NCBI RefSeq assembly: GCF_002286815.1
Contig: NZ_MUNM01000024.1
Location: 62,001 to 126,000, forward strand
Direction of reading: 5' to 3'
Origin: Pseudomonas sp. PICF141
Lineage (GTDB): Bacteria; Pseudomonadota; Gammaproteobacteria; Pseudomonadales; Pseudomonadaceae
Length of the DNA stretch: 64,000 nt
Under the pieces are notes generated by a model, which was not told where the DNA came from, did not search any database, and saw nothing but the letters and a program-made list of their open reading frames with translations. Each line of letters starts with the position of its first letter. The first letter of the stretch is position 1. A program made the translations under genes and the position numbers. Below are positions 35,392 through 44,690 of this stretch, piece after piece.

Positions 35392-35864
35392 TGACTTCAA
35401 TCTACGCACCACGTATTAAACAGCTGACCCTGGGCCTTTTCCTGATCGGCATGGCCTGGCAGGTGTGCGCCCAAACCGAGGTGAACGATGCTTGGGTCCG
35501 CGCGACGGTGGCCGGCCAGCATTCGACCGGCGCCTTCATGACCCTGCAGGCCGACAGCGACAGCAAACTGCTCAGCGTGCAGTCGCCGGTCGCAAACACC
35601 GTGCAAATTCACCAATCCAGCATGAAAGACGATGTGATGAGCATGAGCCAGGTCGAGTCCGTCGCGCTGCCGGCCGGCAAACCGGTGAGCTTTGATCCCC
35701 ATGGCTACCACATCATGCTGATGGACCTGACGACTCAGGTTAAGGAAGGCGATAAAGTGCCCCTGACCCTGACCGTGGAAAACGCCAAGGGCGAAAAAGA
35801 GACGATCAAGGTTGACGCCCAAACTCGGGCGCTCGGCATGCAGGATCACAGCAAAATGCATTGA
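35391..35864 (+). CDS. PCuAC-type periplasmic copper chaperone
   Basis: 157 residues with a signal peptide (LTLGLFLIGMAWQVCAQ). The copper motif H-x10-M-x21-H-x-M type is seen as QIHQSSMKDDVMSM followed by HGYHIMLMDL. The C-terminal tail ends HSKMH, adding more possible copper ligands. It binds Cu(I) and works with SCO in cytochrome oxidase CuA assembly. The ATG at 35391 overlaps the SCO stop (TGATG). The downstream 184 bp have no clear terminator. Confidence 0.88.
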   Translation: MTSIYAPRIKQLTLGLFLIGMAWQVCAQTEVNDAWVRATVAGQHSTGAFMTLQADSDSKLLSVQSPVANTVQIHQSSMKDDVMSMSQVESVALPAGKPVSFDPHGYHIMLMDLTTQVKEGDKVPLTLTVENAKGEKETIKVDAQTRALGMQDHSKMH

Positions 35865-36048
35865 GAGGCTCAATCCTGGCCCGTCTGAACGCCACTGTTG
35901 CGGTGGTGTTCGGCTCGCGTTGAGAATTATCAGCGACACTTCGTCAATAACGAATTATTGGTAAAGAATATTCGATTTTTCTTCGCTGCAACCTCCCCGC
36001 TAGCATGATTCCGTCGACTCCAGAATAAGTCCAGACAAGGAGAACGAC

Positions 36049-37020
36049 ATGCAACCCTTGAACATTGGTGAACTCTGGATGTGGGTCGCCTTCATTGTCT
36101 TTGTCGTCGCCATGCTGGCGGTGGATCTGTTTGTCTTTGGCGGGCGCAAAGCGCATCGGGTATCGGTGCGCGAGGCGTCGTGCTGGGTGATTGCGTGGTG
36201 TGCACTAACGCTGACCTTCGCCGGATTGCTCTGGTGGTACTTGCATGGCGAGTTCGGGCCTGAGATTGCGCGACGCAAAACACTGGAATTCTTCACGGGC
36301 TATTTGATCGAACAGTCGCTATCGATCGACAACATGTTTGTCTTCGTGATGATTTTCAGCTACTTCGCCGTACCTGCGGAGTTACAGCGTCGAGTGTTGC
36401 TGTACGGTGTGCTCGGGGCCATCGTGATGCGTGGGATGATGATTCTCGCGGGTGTGTGGCTGGTGTCGCAATTTGCGTGGTTGTTATATGCGTTCGGGGT
36501 GTTCCTGATCATCACCGGAATCAAGATGCTGGCATTCGCCCATCAGCGGCCTGATCTCGATAAAAATCCCTTATTGCGTTGGATGCACGGCCGTCTGCGC
36601 GTCACCGACGAGTTTCATGGCGATCACTTCTTTGTGATGAAAGAGGGTCGGCACTGGGCGACGCCAATGTTTCTGGTACTGGTGCTGATCGAGGCCAGCG
36701 ATCTGATGTTTGCAGTCGACAGCATCCCGGCAATCTTCGCCATTACCACCGACCCGTTCATTGTGTTCACCTCGAACATCTTCGCGATCATGGGCCTGCG
36801 TGCCCTGTACTTTTTGCTGGCCGACATGGCTGACCGTTTCCATCTGCTCAAATACGGTTTGGCGATCGTACTGGTGTTTATCGGCGCCAAAATGACGCTG
36901 ATACCGTGGCTTCATATGCCAATCGAATGGTCGCTGGCCGTTGTCGGCGGGATCATTCTGACTTCGGTGCTGTTGAGTTTGATCTTGACCCGCAAGGAGG
37001 ATCAAATACGCTCCTTATAG
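36049..37020 (+). CDS. TerC/Alx family integral membrane protein
   Basis: 323 residues with about nine transmembrane helices. Family hallmarks include the acidic intramembrane segments SLSIDNMFVFVMIFSYF and LVLIEASDLMFAVDSIPAIF, plus the opening LAVDLFVFGGRKAH. TerC/Alx proteins have been linked to manganese export and metal insertion at the membrane. The start has AAGGAG upstream. Single gene; I looked for the yybP-ykoY manganese riboswitch in the 184 bp upstream and do not see it. Confidence 0.9.
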   Translation: MQPLNIGELWMWVAFIVFVVAMLAVDLFVFGGRKAHRVSVREASCWVIAWCALTLTFAGLLWWYLHGEFGPEIARRKTLEFFTGYLIEQSLSIDNMFVFVMIFSYFAVPAELQRRVLLYGVLGAIVMRGMMILAGVWLVSQFAWLLYAFGVFLIITGIKMLAFAHQRPDLDKNPLLRWMHGRLRVTDEFHGDHFFVMKEGRHWATPMFLVLVLIEASDLMFAVDSIPAIFAITTDPFIVFTSNIFAIMGLRALYFLLADMADRFHLLKYGLAIVLVFIGAKMTLIPWLHMPIEWSLAVVGGIILTSVLLSLILTRKEDQIRSL

Positions 37021-37167
37021 GCGCTGCCTGTCTTATCTTCCGGTGTTGCGGTGGCATTCGCCTGCCCTCAACTGGTAGCCTGAACCCCCTTGCCTGCATG
37101 TCTCTGATGAATCATCGTCGCGCAAAGACGCCGCGATGATCACTGCCCCCTTTTAAATCAGACAACG

Positions 37168-38103
37168 GTGACTCTTTTGACCAGCAGCACCCCCGCATTT
37201 GCCCGCGATATCGACGGCAAAGCCATTTCTGCCCAGGTTCTCGATGAAGTCCGGGAAGAGGTTCTGGCCCTCGCCGGCCAGCAAATCTATCCAGCTCTTG
37301 CCGTCCTGTTGGTTGGTGACGACCCGGCCAGCCACGTTTATGTGCGCAACAAACTGCTGCGCGCCAAGGAAGTCGGTATCCGCTCCCTTGAATACCGCCT
37401 GCCGGAAACCGCCAGCCAGACCCAGGTTCTGGAACTGATTGCACAACTCAACGCCGATCCCACGGTGACCGGCATCCTGGTGCAATTGCCCTTGCCGGCC
37501 TCGATCGATGAGCAGGCGGTGATTCATGCCATCGACCCGATCAAGGACGTGGACGGTTTTCATCGGGAAAACGTCGGTGGGCTGGTGCAAGGCATGGAGG
37601 TCCTGACCCCGTGCACGCCCAGTGGCTGCATGCGCTTGCTGCACGAGACCTGTGGCGATGACTTGAGCGGCTTGCACGCGGTGGTTATCGGCCGTTCGAA
37701 CATTGTCGGCAAACCGATGGCGACCTTGTTGTTGCAGGCCAACTGCTCGGTCAGCGTGGTGCATTCGCGTAGCGTCGACGCCCCGGCGTTGTGCCGGTTG
37801 GCAGATATCGTGGTTGCCGCGGTGGGCCGGCCAGAATTGATCGACGCCAGTTGGCTCAAACCCGGTGCGGTGGTGATCGATGTTGGTATCAACCGTATCG
37901 CAAGCGAATCCGGCGATCGTCTGGTGGGCGATGTCGACTATGCCAGCGCCCGCACCGTCGCCCGGGCGATCACCCCGGTGCCGGGTGGCGTCGGGCCAAT
38001 GACCATTGCCTATCTGCTGAAAAACACCTTGATCGCCTGCCAGTTGCAGCTCGCTGCCCAAGCCCGGGGGCAGCAACCTGCGGACGACTTGGCGTTGAAC
38101 TGA
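37168..38103 (+). CDS. folD: Bifunctional methylenetetrahydrofolate dehydrogenase/cyclohydrolase
   Basis: 311 residues, slightly longer than the typical 285 because of an extended N-terminus and a glutamine/alanine-rich tail. Conserved parts are [14 protein letters not shown] (folate site Tyr and Lys), [33 protein letters not shown] (NADP site) and [11 protein letters not shown]. It interconverts methylene-, methenyl- and formyl-tetrahydrofolate in the cytoplasm. The start is a GTG. It stands alone; many Pseudomonas have a second folD elsewhere, so this may be a paralogue. Confidence 0.92.
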   Translation: MTLLTSSTPAFARDIDGKAISAQVLDEVREEVLALAGQQIYPALAVLLVGDDPASHVYVRNKLLRAKEVGIRSLEYRLPETASQTQVLELIAQLNADPTVTGILVQLPLPASIDEQAVIHAIDPIKDVDGFHRENVGGLVQGMEVLTPCTPSGCMRLLHETCGDDLSGLHAVVIGRSNIVGKPMATLLLQANCSVSVVHSRSVDAPALCRLADIVVAAVGRPELIDASWLKPGAVVIDVGINRIASESGDRLVGDVDYASARTVARAITPVPGGVGPMTIAYLLKNTLIACQLQLAAQARGQQPADDLALN

Positions 38104-38121
38104 GCACAACGCACGGAAAGA

Positions 38122-38162
38122 CCTGTGGGAGCCCCCTCGCCACACAAGCCCGCTCCCACAGG
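38122..38162. repeat. REP-like inverted repeat after folD
   Basis: CCTGTGGGAGC (left arm) and GCTCCCACAGG (right arm) are exact reverse complements. It lies between the convergent folD and NTF2-like genes and could end both transcripts. Confidence 0.75.
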
Positions 38163-38177
38163 GATTGTGCTTGGCCG

Positions 38178-38696
38178 TTACTTCCCGGCGTGCAGCACCT
38201 GCGTTTGCGGCATCGCCGAAGAGTGGTGGTTGAGAATCTTCCACTGCCCGCCAACCTGCTCATAGACGAAGGTGTAGCGCGCCTGCACCTGACGGGTCTT
38301 GCCATCGGCCTCGGTCAGGAAAAAGGTGTAGACGCCGCTGTCCATCGCCACATTGGCGCCCAATGGACGGATCTCACGGAAGTTGATCTGGCCTACCGGC
38401 TTGAGCGCCATGAAGTGATCGAAGTAGTCCTTGATCTGCGCCGGCGTGGTGCGCACCTGATTGGAAACCGTCGGCTGCAGTACGGCGTTCGGCGCGTACA
38501 GGTCGACCACGCTCTGCACATTGCCGCTCTTCAACGCGCTATTCCATTGATCAAACAGCGCGGCGATTTCACGATCCTTCGCGTTGACCGGTTGTTCGGC
38601 CACGCTGCTGTAGACGTAAGGCACTGCCTCCAATGCCTGGGCCAACGGCGCGGTCAGGGCGAACAACAGGGCGATGGTTGAGGTCTTGAATTTCAT
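38178..38696 (-). CDS. Exported NTF2-like (SgcJ/EcaC type) protein
   Basis: 172 residues with a signal peptide (MKFKTSTIALLFALTAPLAQ). The mature part is one NTF2-like/SnoaL domain: ALFDQWNSALKSGNVQSVVD, LYAPNAVLQPTVS, and YTFVYEQVGGQWKILNHHSS. Such proteins form small cone-shaped binding domains; a catalytic role is uncertain. The start at 38696 is taken because it begins the signal peptide; the longer frame is not plausible. Monocistronic. Confidence 0.78.
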   Translation of the reverse strand: MKFKTSTIALLFALTAPLAQALEAVPYVYSSVAEQPVNAKDREIAALFDQWNSALKSGNVQSVVDLYAPNAVLQPTVSNQVRTTPAQIKDYFDHFMALKPVGQINFREIRPLGANVAMDSGVYTFFLTEADGKTRQVQARYTFVYEQVGGQWKILNHHSSAMPQTQVLHAGK

Positions 38697-38822
38697 TGCG
38701 CTATTCCAAGGGGTGGTCGATGGCCACACTGTGCCGCTCGACACAACGACTGCCATCGGCCAACCGGAGTCATTTGCCTATGCCATTCGGCAGATAGCGC
38801 GCGGCCCCGTCAACAAGGTTTA

Positions 38823-40052
38823 ATGACGCCCCAGCCCGAACGGGCGCGCCTGCGCTGGAAGATGTCCATGCAAAATCCTGATCATGACCCCGGTAGCGCC
38901 CTGGCCATTCGCACTCAGTATCGGCAAGCGCAAAGTCGCGCCGCGCGCCTGCGGTTGTTGGTGGATACCGGCCAGGAACTGACGCAACTGGCCCCCGATG
39001 CCATGCGTCAACGGGTGCTGCAACGGGCCTGTGCCTTCCTGGCGATGGACCACGCGTTACTGCTGGAATGGGACGTGGAGGCACAGGTCAAAACCACCGC
39101 CAGTCACGGTAGCCGAGAGCGTCTACACAGCCTCGAGCGCCTCGCCGATACCGCGATGTGCGCCCCGCAATGGCAGGAGCAACCAAACGCGGTCCTGCCC
39201 AATGTGTTGCGGGTGCCTTTGCGCAGTGGCGATGGCATGGCCTTCGGTGCATTGGTGCTGGCCAACAGTGTCAGCATCAGTGCACCGGACACCGAGGACA
39301 TCGAGTCCTTGCAATTGCTCGCCACCCTGCTGGCCGCGCACCTGGAAAACCAGCGCTTGCTGGATGCTCTGGTCGCGCGTGAGCGCACCATGTCCGATCT
39401 GGTGCATCGGCTGTTCAGGGCGCAGGAAGACGAACGCAAACGCATGGCTTACGACCTGCATGACGGCCTGGCGCAAACCCTCGCCGGGCTGCATCAGCGC
39501 CTGCAAGGTTTTGCCGGCCGCTGCCCGCCACTGCCCGATGGACTCGACGCAGACTTACAGACCATTCTGGCACTGGCCCAGCATTGCGTGGGTGAAGGCC
39601 GGCAATTGATCAGCGGCCTGCGCCCGACGGTACTCGATGACTTTGGCTTGCTGAAGGCGGTGGACAAAGAAGCGGATCGCCTGCGCGACGCCGGGATCAA
39701 AGTGAACTGGAATGGGCGTTGCGAAGCGCGTTTGCCCAGCCAGGTGGAAATCGCCCTGTTCCGGATTGCCCAGGAAGGCATCAACAATATTCTCAAACAT
39801 GCGCAGGCCAGCCACGTTGTCCTCGCGCTGGAACTGCACGAAGGCCTGGCCTCGCTACGGCTGGACGACAACGGCAAAGGTTTTGCCATGGAGCAACGTC
39901 TGGACACCTGCGGCGCCCGGCATCTGGGGCTTGCGGCGATGCAGGAGCGCGCAAACCTGATGGGCGGCGATTTCACTTGCCTCAGCCATGCGCATGGCGG
40001 GACGCAACTGCGCGCCACCGTCCCCTGCGACCTCAATGGAACAGCTCAATGA
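38823..40052 (+). CDS. Soluble NarX-type (HisKA_3) sensor histidine kinase
   Basis: 409 residues without membrane segments. A GAF-like region spans about 45-180, a helix 180-205, then HisKA_3 with His213 in AYDLHDGLAQTL and a HATPase domain (GINNILKHAQA, LRLDDNGKGF, HLGLAAMQERA). It is predicted to sense a cytoplasmic signal and phosphorylate the NarL-type regulator encoded next, whose start overlaps its stop by 4 bp. First gene of a four-gene phosphorelay operon. Signal unknown. Confidence 0.85.
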   Translation: MTPQPERARLRWKMSMQNPDHDPGSALAIRTQYRQAQSRAARLRLLVDTGQELTQLAPDAMRQRVLQRACAFLAMDHALLLEWDVEAQVKTTASHGSRERLHSLERLADTAMCAPQWQEQPNAVLPNVLRVPLRSGDGMAFGALVLANSVSISAPDTEDIESLQLLATLLAAHLENQRLLDALVARERTMSDLVHRLFRAQEDERKRMAYDLHDGLAQTLAGLHQRLQGFAGRCPPLPDGLDADLQTILALAQHCVGEGRQLISGLRPTVLDDFGLLKAVDKEADRLRDAGIKVNWNGRCEARLPSQVEIALFRIAQEGINNILKHAQASHVVLALELHEGLASLRLDDNGKGFAMEQRLDTCGARHLGLAAMQERANLMGGDFTCLSHAHGGTQLRATVPCDLNGTAQ

Positions 40053-40702
40053 CTGAAGTTTTACGCCTGGTTCTGGCGGACGATCATGAGGTCACCCGAA
40101 CCGGTTTCGTCGCGCTGCTGGCGGGCCATCCGCAATTCGAAGTGGTCGGCCAGGCCCGCGATGGCCAGGAAGCGGTGGACGCGTGCGAACGCCTGTTGCC
40201 CGACATCGTCATCCTCGACATTCGCATGCCCGTGCTCAATGGGTTGGGCGCGGCGCGAATTCTTCAGCAGCGCCTGCCGGCCCTCAAAGTGGTGATCTTC
40301 ACCATGGACGACAGCCCGGATCACCTGGAAGCGGCGATGAACGCCGGTGCCGTGGGTTACCTGCTCAAAGACGCCAGCCGTGATGAAGTGATCGACGCCC
40401 TGCAACGCGTCGCCGCGGGCGAGGAAGCCCTCAATAGCGCCGTCAGTGCCCGCCTGCTGCGGCGCATGACCGAACGCAACACCAGTGGCGCCGCGCCTGC
40501 CGAAACCTTGACCGTCCGTGAACGCCAGGTCCTCGGGCTGGTAGCCAGCGGCTTCAGCAATCGTGAGATCGGCGAAGAACTTGGCATCACCACCGGAACG
40601 GCCAAAGCCCACGTGGAACGGGTCATCGGCAAACTGGGCGCCGCCGACCGAACCCAGGCGGCCGTTCGAGGCATGGCCTTGGGGCTGGTGACTCAGTCAT
40701 GA
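40049..40702 (+). CDS. NarL/FixJ-type response regulator
   Basis: 217 residues. Receiver domain with Asp57 (VILDIRMP) and C-terminal LuxR HTH (LTVRERQVLGLVASGFSN, REIGEELGITTGTAKAHVER). It is the cognate partner of the HisKA_3 kinase at 38823. The ATG at 40049 overlaps the kinase stop (ATGA) and its own stop overlaps the next start in the same way, so all four proteins are made together. Confidence 0.9.
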   Translation: MTEVLRLVLADDHEVTRTGFVALLAGHPQFEVVGQARDGQEAVDACERLLPDIVILDIRMPVLNGLGAARILQQRLPALKVVIFTMDDSPDHLEAAMNAGAVGYLLKDASRDEVIDALQRVAAGEEALNSAVSARLLRRMTERNTSGAAPAETLTVRERQVLGLVASGFSNREIGEELGITTGTAKAHVERVIGKLGAADRTQAAVRGMALGLVTQS

Positions 40703-43026
40703 AAGTTTCAAACGCTCGACGCTGGGCCGATCTGCCATTACGCGGCAAAGCCCTCGTGGTGATTTCCCTGCCGTTGGTAATCCTGTTGCTCTCGCTGGTG
40801 CTGATCTACATCACCGAACGCCAGACCGCACGCGCGGAAGAAGATGTACGCCGGGTGCTGCTGGTGCAAGGCGACATTCAGGCCGTGCACACCCTGCTCG
40901 CCGAGGCCGCCGCCAGCGTGCGCGGTTATCTGCTGACCCGTCGCGAGGATTTTCTGCCGGGTTATCGACAAGCCAAGCCCTTGATCGAATCGGCCCTGCA
41001 CCGACTCGACAGCAATGTTCGCGATGAGCGGGTGCGCAAACATCTGGCGGTCATCACGCCACTGATCGAAACCAAGGTCGAGGGCCTGGTTGAACTGCTC
41101 GACGATCGCAGCGCCACACCCGAGTCGATCACCACCATCCTGATCAACAACAAGCACATCCTCGACGAACTGCGCGAACGCATCAGCGCCATGCGCACCC
41201 TCGAGGATACGTTGCTGGCCGAGCGCACCGCGGCCGCGGCATCCACGCGACAGCGATTGCTGTTCTCCACCCTGCTGGCCGCCGCCTGCGGATTGTTTGG
41301 CGCCATCGTGGCGGTACTGTTTCTGTCCAAAGGCATCGTCGCCCGGGTCAAACAGGTCCAGGGCAACGCACAACGGCTGGCACTCGGTCAGCCGTTACTG
41401 CCACAACCGCCGGAGAATGACGAGATTGGTCAATTGGGTACGCGCCTGGTTGAAGCCGGGCTATTGCTGGCCGAACGTGAGCGGGCATTGCGCGACAACG
41501 AAGAGCGCCTGCGGCTGATCATCGACGGTGTTAAGGACTACGGTATTTTCGCCCTCGACACACAGGGCTTCGTCACCAGCTGGAATGCGGGCGCCGAACG
41601 GATCAAGGGCTACACCGAACAGGAAATCGTCGGGCAGCATTTTTCGGTGTTTTATCTGTCGCAAGAATGCCCGCAACATCCCGCCATGGCGCTGCGTGAG
41701 GCCACTCGCGACGGTCATTACATGGAAGAGGCCTGGCGTTGCCGCAAGGATGGCAGCCGCTTCTGGGCCAGCGTGGTGATTACCGCGCAATACGACAGCA
41801 GTGGCGCCCTGCGCGGATTCTCCAAGATCACCCGCGACATCACCGATCGCCGCGTGGCGGAAATAGCACTGAGCACCGCACGGGAAGAAGCCGAACGCGC
41901 CAGCCGCGCCAAAAGCGAATTCCTGTCGCGCATGAGCCACGAACTGCGCACCCCGCTCAACTCCATTCTCGGCTTCGCACAACTGTTGGACATGGACTCA
42001 TCCAAAGGGCAGCGGGCACAGATTGGTCATATCTTGCGGGCCGGACAACACCTGCTGACCTTGATCAACGAAGTGCTGGACATCGCCAAGATCGAAGCCG
42101 GGCGCCTGCCGCTCAATGTTGAAGCGGTGCCTTTGGCGGCGGTGCTGCAAGAAGCCCTGACGCTGGTTTCCCCTATGGCCTGCGACGCCGGTATTCAGCT
42201 GGTTGAGCTGCCGATGCTGGCCGCCGACAGCGGAATCGTCGCCGATCGGCAACGCCTGGTTCAGGTGCTGCTCAACCTGTTGTCCAACGCGATCAAATAT
42301 AACCGGCCCCAAGGCAAGGTGCACATCGAAGTCAGGGTTATTCAACAGCGAATTGCCGTGTCGGTCTGCGATACCGGCAAGGGCATTGCGGCGGATCGAC
42401 TGGAGCAACTGTTCAAACCGTTCGAGCGCCTGGAAACCGATCCGAACGTGGAAGGCACCGGCCTGGGCCTGGCGTTGAGCAAAAGCCTGCTGGAAATGAT
42501 GAACGGCAGCCTGACGGTCGAAAGCCAGCCCGGCGAAGGCGCCAGTTTCACCCTGGAACTGCCCTTCGTGCGCCTGCAGCCCATCACCGAGCCACCGATT
42601 GCACGAATCAGCCACCCAACGGTCACGGCCACCCTCACCGCTCCCGATTACCAGGGCAAAGTCCTGTGCATCGAAGACAATCTTTCCAGCCTTGCCCTGA
42701 TCGAAACCCTGCTGCAACGACGGCCGCACATCCAGTTGCTTTCAAGCATGCAAGGGCAAATGGGTCTGGACCTGGCCCGTCAACATGCGCCGCAGCTGAT
42801 TTTGCTCGACGTGGCACTGCCGGATCTGGATGGTTTCAATGTGCTGCAACGCTTGCGCCAATCGTCCGTCACCCGTGCCATTCCCGTGCTGATGATTACC
42901 GCCGATGCCAGCGACCTCACACATCTGGCTTTGCTGGAGGCAGGCGCGACGGCGGTGCTGACCAAGCCGATTCACATCCCTTCCTTTCTTGCCCATCTTG
43001 ACCAGCATCTACCGGAGCCTGTGTGA
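40699..43026 (+). CDS. Hybrid sensor histidine kinase with CHASE3, PAS and receiver domains
   Basis: 775 residues. TM1 about 18-37, a CHASE3-like periplasmic helical region about 40-185, TM2 about 188-210, HAMP about 211-265, PAS 270-385 (ALDTQGFVTSWNAGAERIKG), HisKA with His414 (MSHELRTP), HATPase (NAIKYN, DTGKG, GTGLGLALSK) and receiver with Asp704 (LLDVALPD). No HPt is visible. It follows the NarL-type regulator with a 4-bp overlap and precedes a stand-alone receiver. Confidence 0.87.
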   Translation: MKVSNARRWADLPLRGKALVVISLPLVILLLSLVLIYITERQTARAEEDVRRVLLVQGDIQAVHTLLAEAAASVRGYLLTRREDFLPGYRQAKPLIESALHRLDSNVRDERVRKHLAVITPLIETKVEGLVELLDDRSATPESITTILINNKHILDELRERISAMRTLEDTLLAERTAAAASTRQRLLFSTLLAAACGLFGAIVAVLFLSKGIVARVKQVQGNAQRLALGQPLLPQPPENDEIGQLGTRLVEAGLLLAERERALRDNEERLRLIIDGVKDYGIFALDTQGFVTSWNAGAERIKGYTEQEIVGQHFSVFYLSQECPQHPAMALREATRDGHYMEEAWRCRKDGSRFWASVVITAQYDSSGALRGFSKITRDITDRRVAEIALSTAREEAERASRAKSEFLSRMSHELRTPLNSILGFAQLLDMDSSKGQRAQIGHILRAGQHLLTLINEVLDIAKIEAGRLPLNVEAVPLAAVLQEALTLVSPMACDAGIQLVELPMLAADSGIVADRQRLVQVLLNLLSNAIKYNRPQGKVHIEVRVIQQRIAVSVCDTGKGIAADRLEQLFKPFERLETDPNVEGTGLGLALSKSLLEMMNGSLTVESQPGEGASFTLELPFVRLQPITEPPIARISHPTVTATLTAPDYQGKVLCIEDNLSSLALIETLLQRRPHIQLLSSMQGQMGLDLARQHAPQLILLDVALPDLDGFNVLQRLRQSSVTRAIPVLMITADASDLTHLALLEAGATAVLTKPIHIPSFLAHLDQHLPEPV

Positions 43027-43487
43027 ACACCGACCTGCGCATTCTGATCATCGACGACCAGCGGCCCAACCTCGATTTGATGGAGCAGTTGCTTGTCCGC
43101 GAAGGGCTGACCAATGTACTGAGCAGCACCCAGCCGCTGCGAACCCTGGATCTGTTCAACAGCTTCGAGCCTGATCTGGTCATCCTCGACTTGCACATGC
43201 CGGAGTTCGACGGGTTTGCCGTACTGGAGCAACTCAACCGGCGCATACCGACCGGCGAATACCTGCCAATCCTCGTGCTCACCGCCGACGCCACCCGCGA
43301 TACCCGCCTGCGCGCGCTGGCTCTGGGCGCCAAAGACTTCATCAGCAAGCCACTGGACGCCCTGGAGACCATGCTGCGCGTCTGGAACCTGCTCGAGACC
43401 CGCGCGCTGTATAAAGCCTTGCGTACCTTGGTCCCGGCGGATCAGATCGAGTTGCTGCGTCAGTTAAAGCCGCACCCAGTTAGCTGA
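43023..43487 (+). CDS. Stand-alone receiver-domain response regulator
   Basis: 154 residues. One receiver domain with the acidic pocket IIDDQ, Asp56 (VILDLHMP) and Lys in FISKPLDA, plus a short helical tail without a DNA-binding or enzymatic domain. The start is a GTG overlapping the previous stop (GTGA). As last gene of the phosphorelay operon it may be a phosphate shuttle or a protein-interaction output. Its final 24 bp overlap the end of phaG on the other strand. Confidence 0.85.
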   Translation: MNTDLRILIIDDQRPNLDLMEQLLVREGLTNVLSSTQPLRTLDLFNSFEPDLVILDLHMPEFDGFAVLEQLNRRIPTGEYLPILVLTADATRDTRLRALALGAKDFISKPLDALETMLRVWNLLETRALYKALRTLVPADQIELLRQLKPHPVS

Positions 43488-44381
43488 TTGAAGGGGCGGA
43501 ATCACTGACGCTTTGCTATTGAACGTCAGGTCACGGGGCTGGCTCGGTATTTTGGCGACCGGCTGCAGAAAGCCCAGCAAGGCCTGCTGGGTGTCAGTCC
43601 AGGCCGTCGGGTGTTCCATATCGAGGAAGTGCCCGGCGTTCTTGATGGTCTGAAATTGCGCCTGAGGGCTATGCGCCGCAAAAAGACGGGCGTCTTCCAC
43701 CGAGGTGTACTCATCCCGTTCGCCGTTGATAAACAGCAGCGGAACTTCGATGGCATCGGCACAGGAAACGTAGCAATGAGTGTCCTGAGTCAGCACCTCG
43801 TTGACGTGAAAATGCATCTGCCGGTATTCGTGTTCGTCCAGGCTGCTGACATGGCGTTCGTTGAAACGCTTGAACAGCGACGGCAGGTGCTTGCCGATCG
43901 TGCCGTTGATCAAGCGTGCAACATTGCGCCGATCACAGGCCTGCAGGAAGTGCCGGCCGCTCTCCAGATAGTCGCGCATCGGCGTATTGATTCGTGCTGC
44001 GAATGAACTGACCACCGCTTTTTCGATTCGCCGTGGGTGCTGGGCCAGCGCCAGCAAAGTCGCCGCGCCGCCCCAGGAAAAGGACAGCACATGCTGGGCC
44101 CGAAAGTGCTCGATCAACTCCAGCAATATTTCGGCTTCATCTTCCTTGCGGATCGGCCGGTCATGCTGGTTGTGTTGTTTCGATTGACCGGCGTAGGGCT
44201 GATCGTAGAGGACTACGTTGAAACGTGGCCGCAGGTAGCGCACGGTCTGGGCAAAAGAGGCGGTCGTTGCCAGCGAGCCGTTGACCAGAATAATGGTCTT
44301 GTCGGCGGTGGCGTTGAGGTAATGCTCGGTATAAACCTTGTACTTCTTACCAATCTGGACAATCGCGGTTTTCAACGTCAT
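43464..44381 (-). CDS. phaG: (R)-3-hydroxydecanoyl-ACP thioesterase/CoA transacylase PhaG
   Basis: 305-residue alpha/beta hydrolase. Long stretches agree with Pseudomonas putida PhaG as I remember it: ILVNGSLATTASFAQTVR, GKHLPSLFKRFN and RHVSSLDEHEY. The catalytic triad is Ser102 (SFSWGG), Asp223 (ERDEYT) and His251 (GHFLDME), and the H-x4-D pair His177/Asp182 and His192 are kept. It links fatty-acid synthesis to medium-chain polyhydroxyalkanoate precursors; RhlA of rhamnolipid synthesis is a close relative, but the motifs favour PhaG. No pha synthase genes are in the window. Confidence 0.88.
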   Translation of the reverse strand: MTLKTAIVQIGKKYKVYTEHYLNATADKTIILVNGSLATTASFAQTVRYLRPRFNVVLYDQPYAGQSKQHNQHDRPIRKEDEAEILLELIEHFRAQHVLSFSWGGAATLLALAQHPRRIEKAVVSSFAARINTPMRDYLESGRHFLQACDRRNVARLINGTIGKHLPSLFKRFNERHVSSLDEHEYRQMHFHVNEVLTQDTHCYVSCADAIEVPLLFINGERDEYTSVEDARLFAAHSPQAQFQTIKNAGHFLDMEHPTAWTDTQQALLGFLQPVAKIPSQPRDLTFNSKASVIPPLQSANWVRL

Positions 44382-44690
44382 TTCATTCTATTCCTTGAAC
44401 AAATTGGGTCAGACACACGGTTTGATCGACCATCCGGCTTCCTCCGGGCAAGCCTGACAGCACAAACCTGCGCTAACGGTACAAGGGCGCTTGGATGAAC
44501 GCCATGACCAATAAGTCACAAACCGACCAATGGTTCATTCTAGAGGCGTTTCTTCCCTTTGCAGCACACAAATTCGAGAGTGACCGCCCTGACGCACTGC
44601 TCGCCATCCGCCTATGATTGTTCATTGCCCCTGCTTTTTTTATTACAGGGCCTTGCGCTTCCCCCCTGCGATCCAACGAGGAGGTGAAAG
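44382..44690. other. Intergenic region between divergent phaG and GST genes
   Basis: 309 bp that must contain the phaG promoter on the minus strand and the GST promoter on the plus strand. I see no convincing gene, strong palindrome or intrinsic terminator; short frames here have no supporting ribosome-binding site. Confidence 0.5.

Noticed and set aside
35865..36048. yybP-ykoY manganese riboswitch before TerC
   Set aside because: The conserved core is not visible.
37021..37167. ZTP or tetrahydrofolate riboswitch before folD
   Set aside because: No match to the conserved motifs; only a weak ATCATCG/CGATGAT hairpin is seen.
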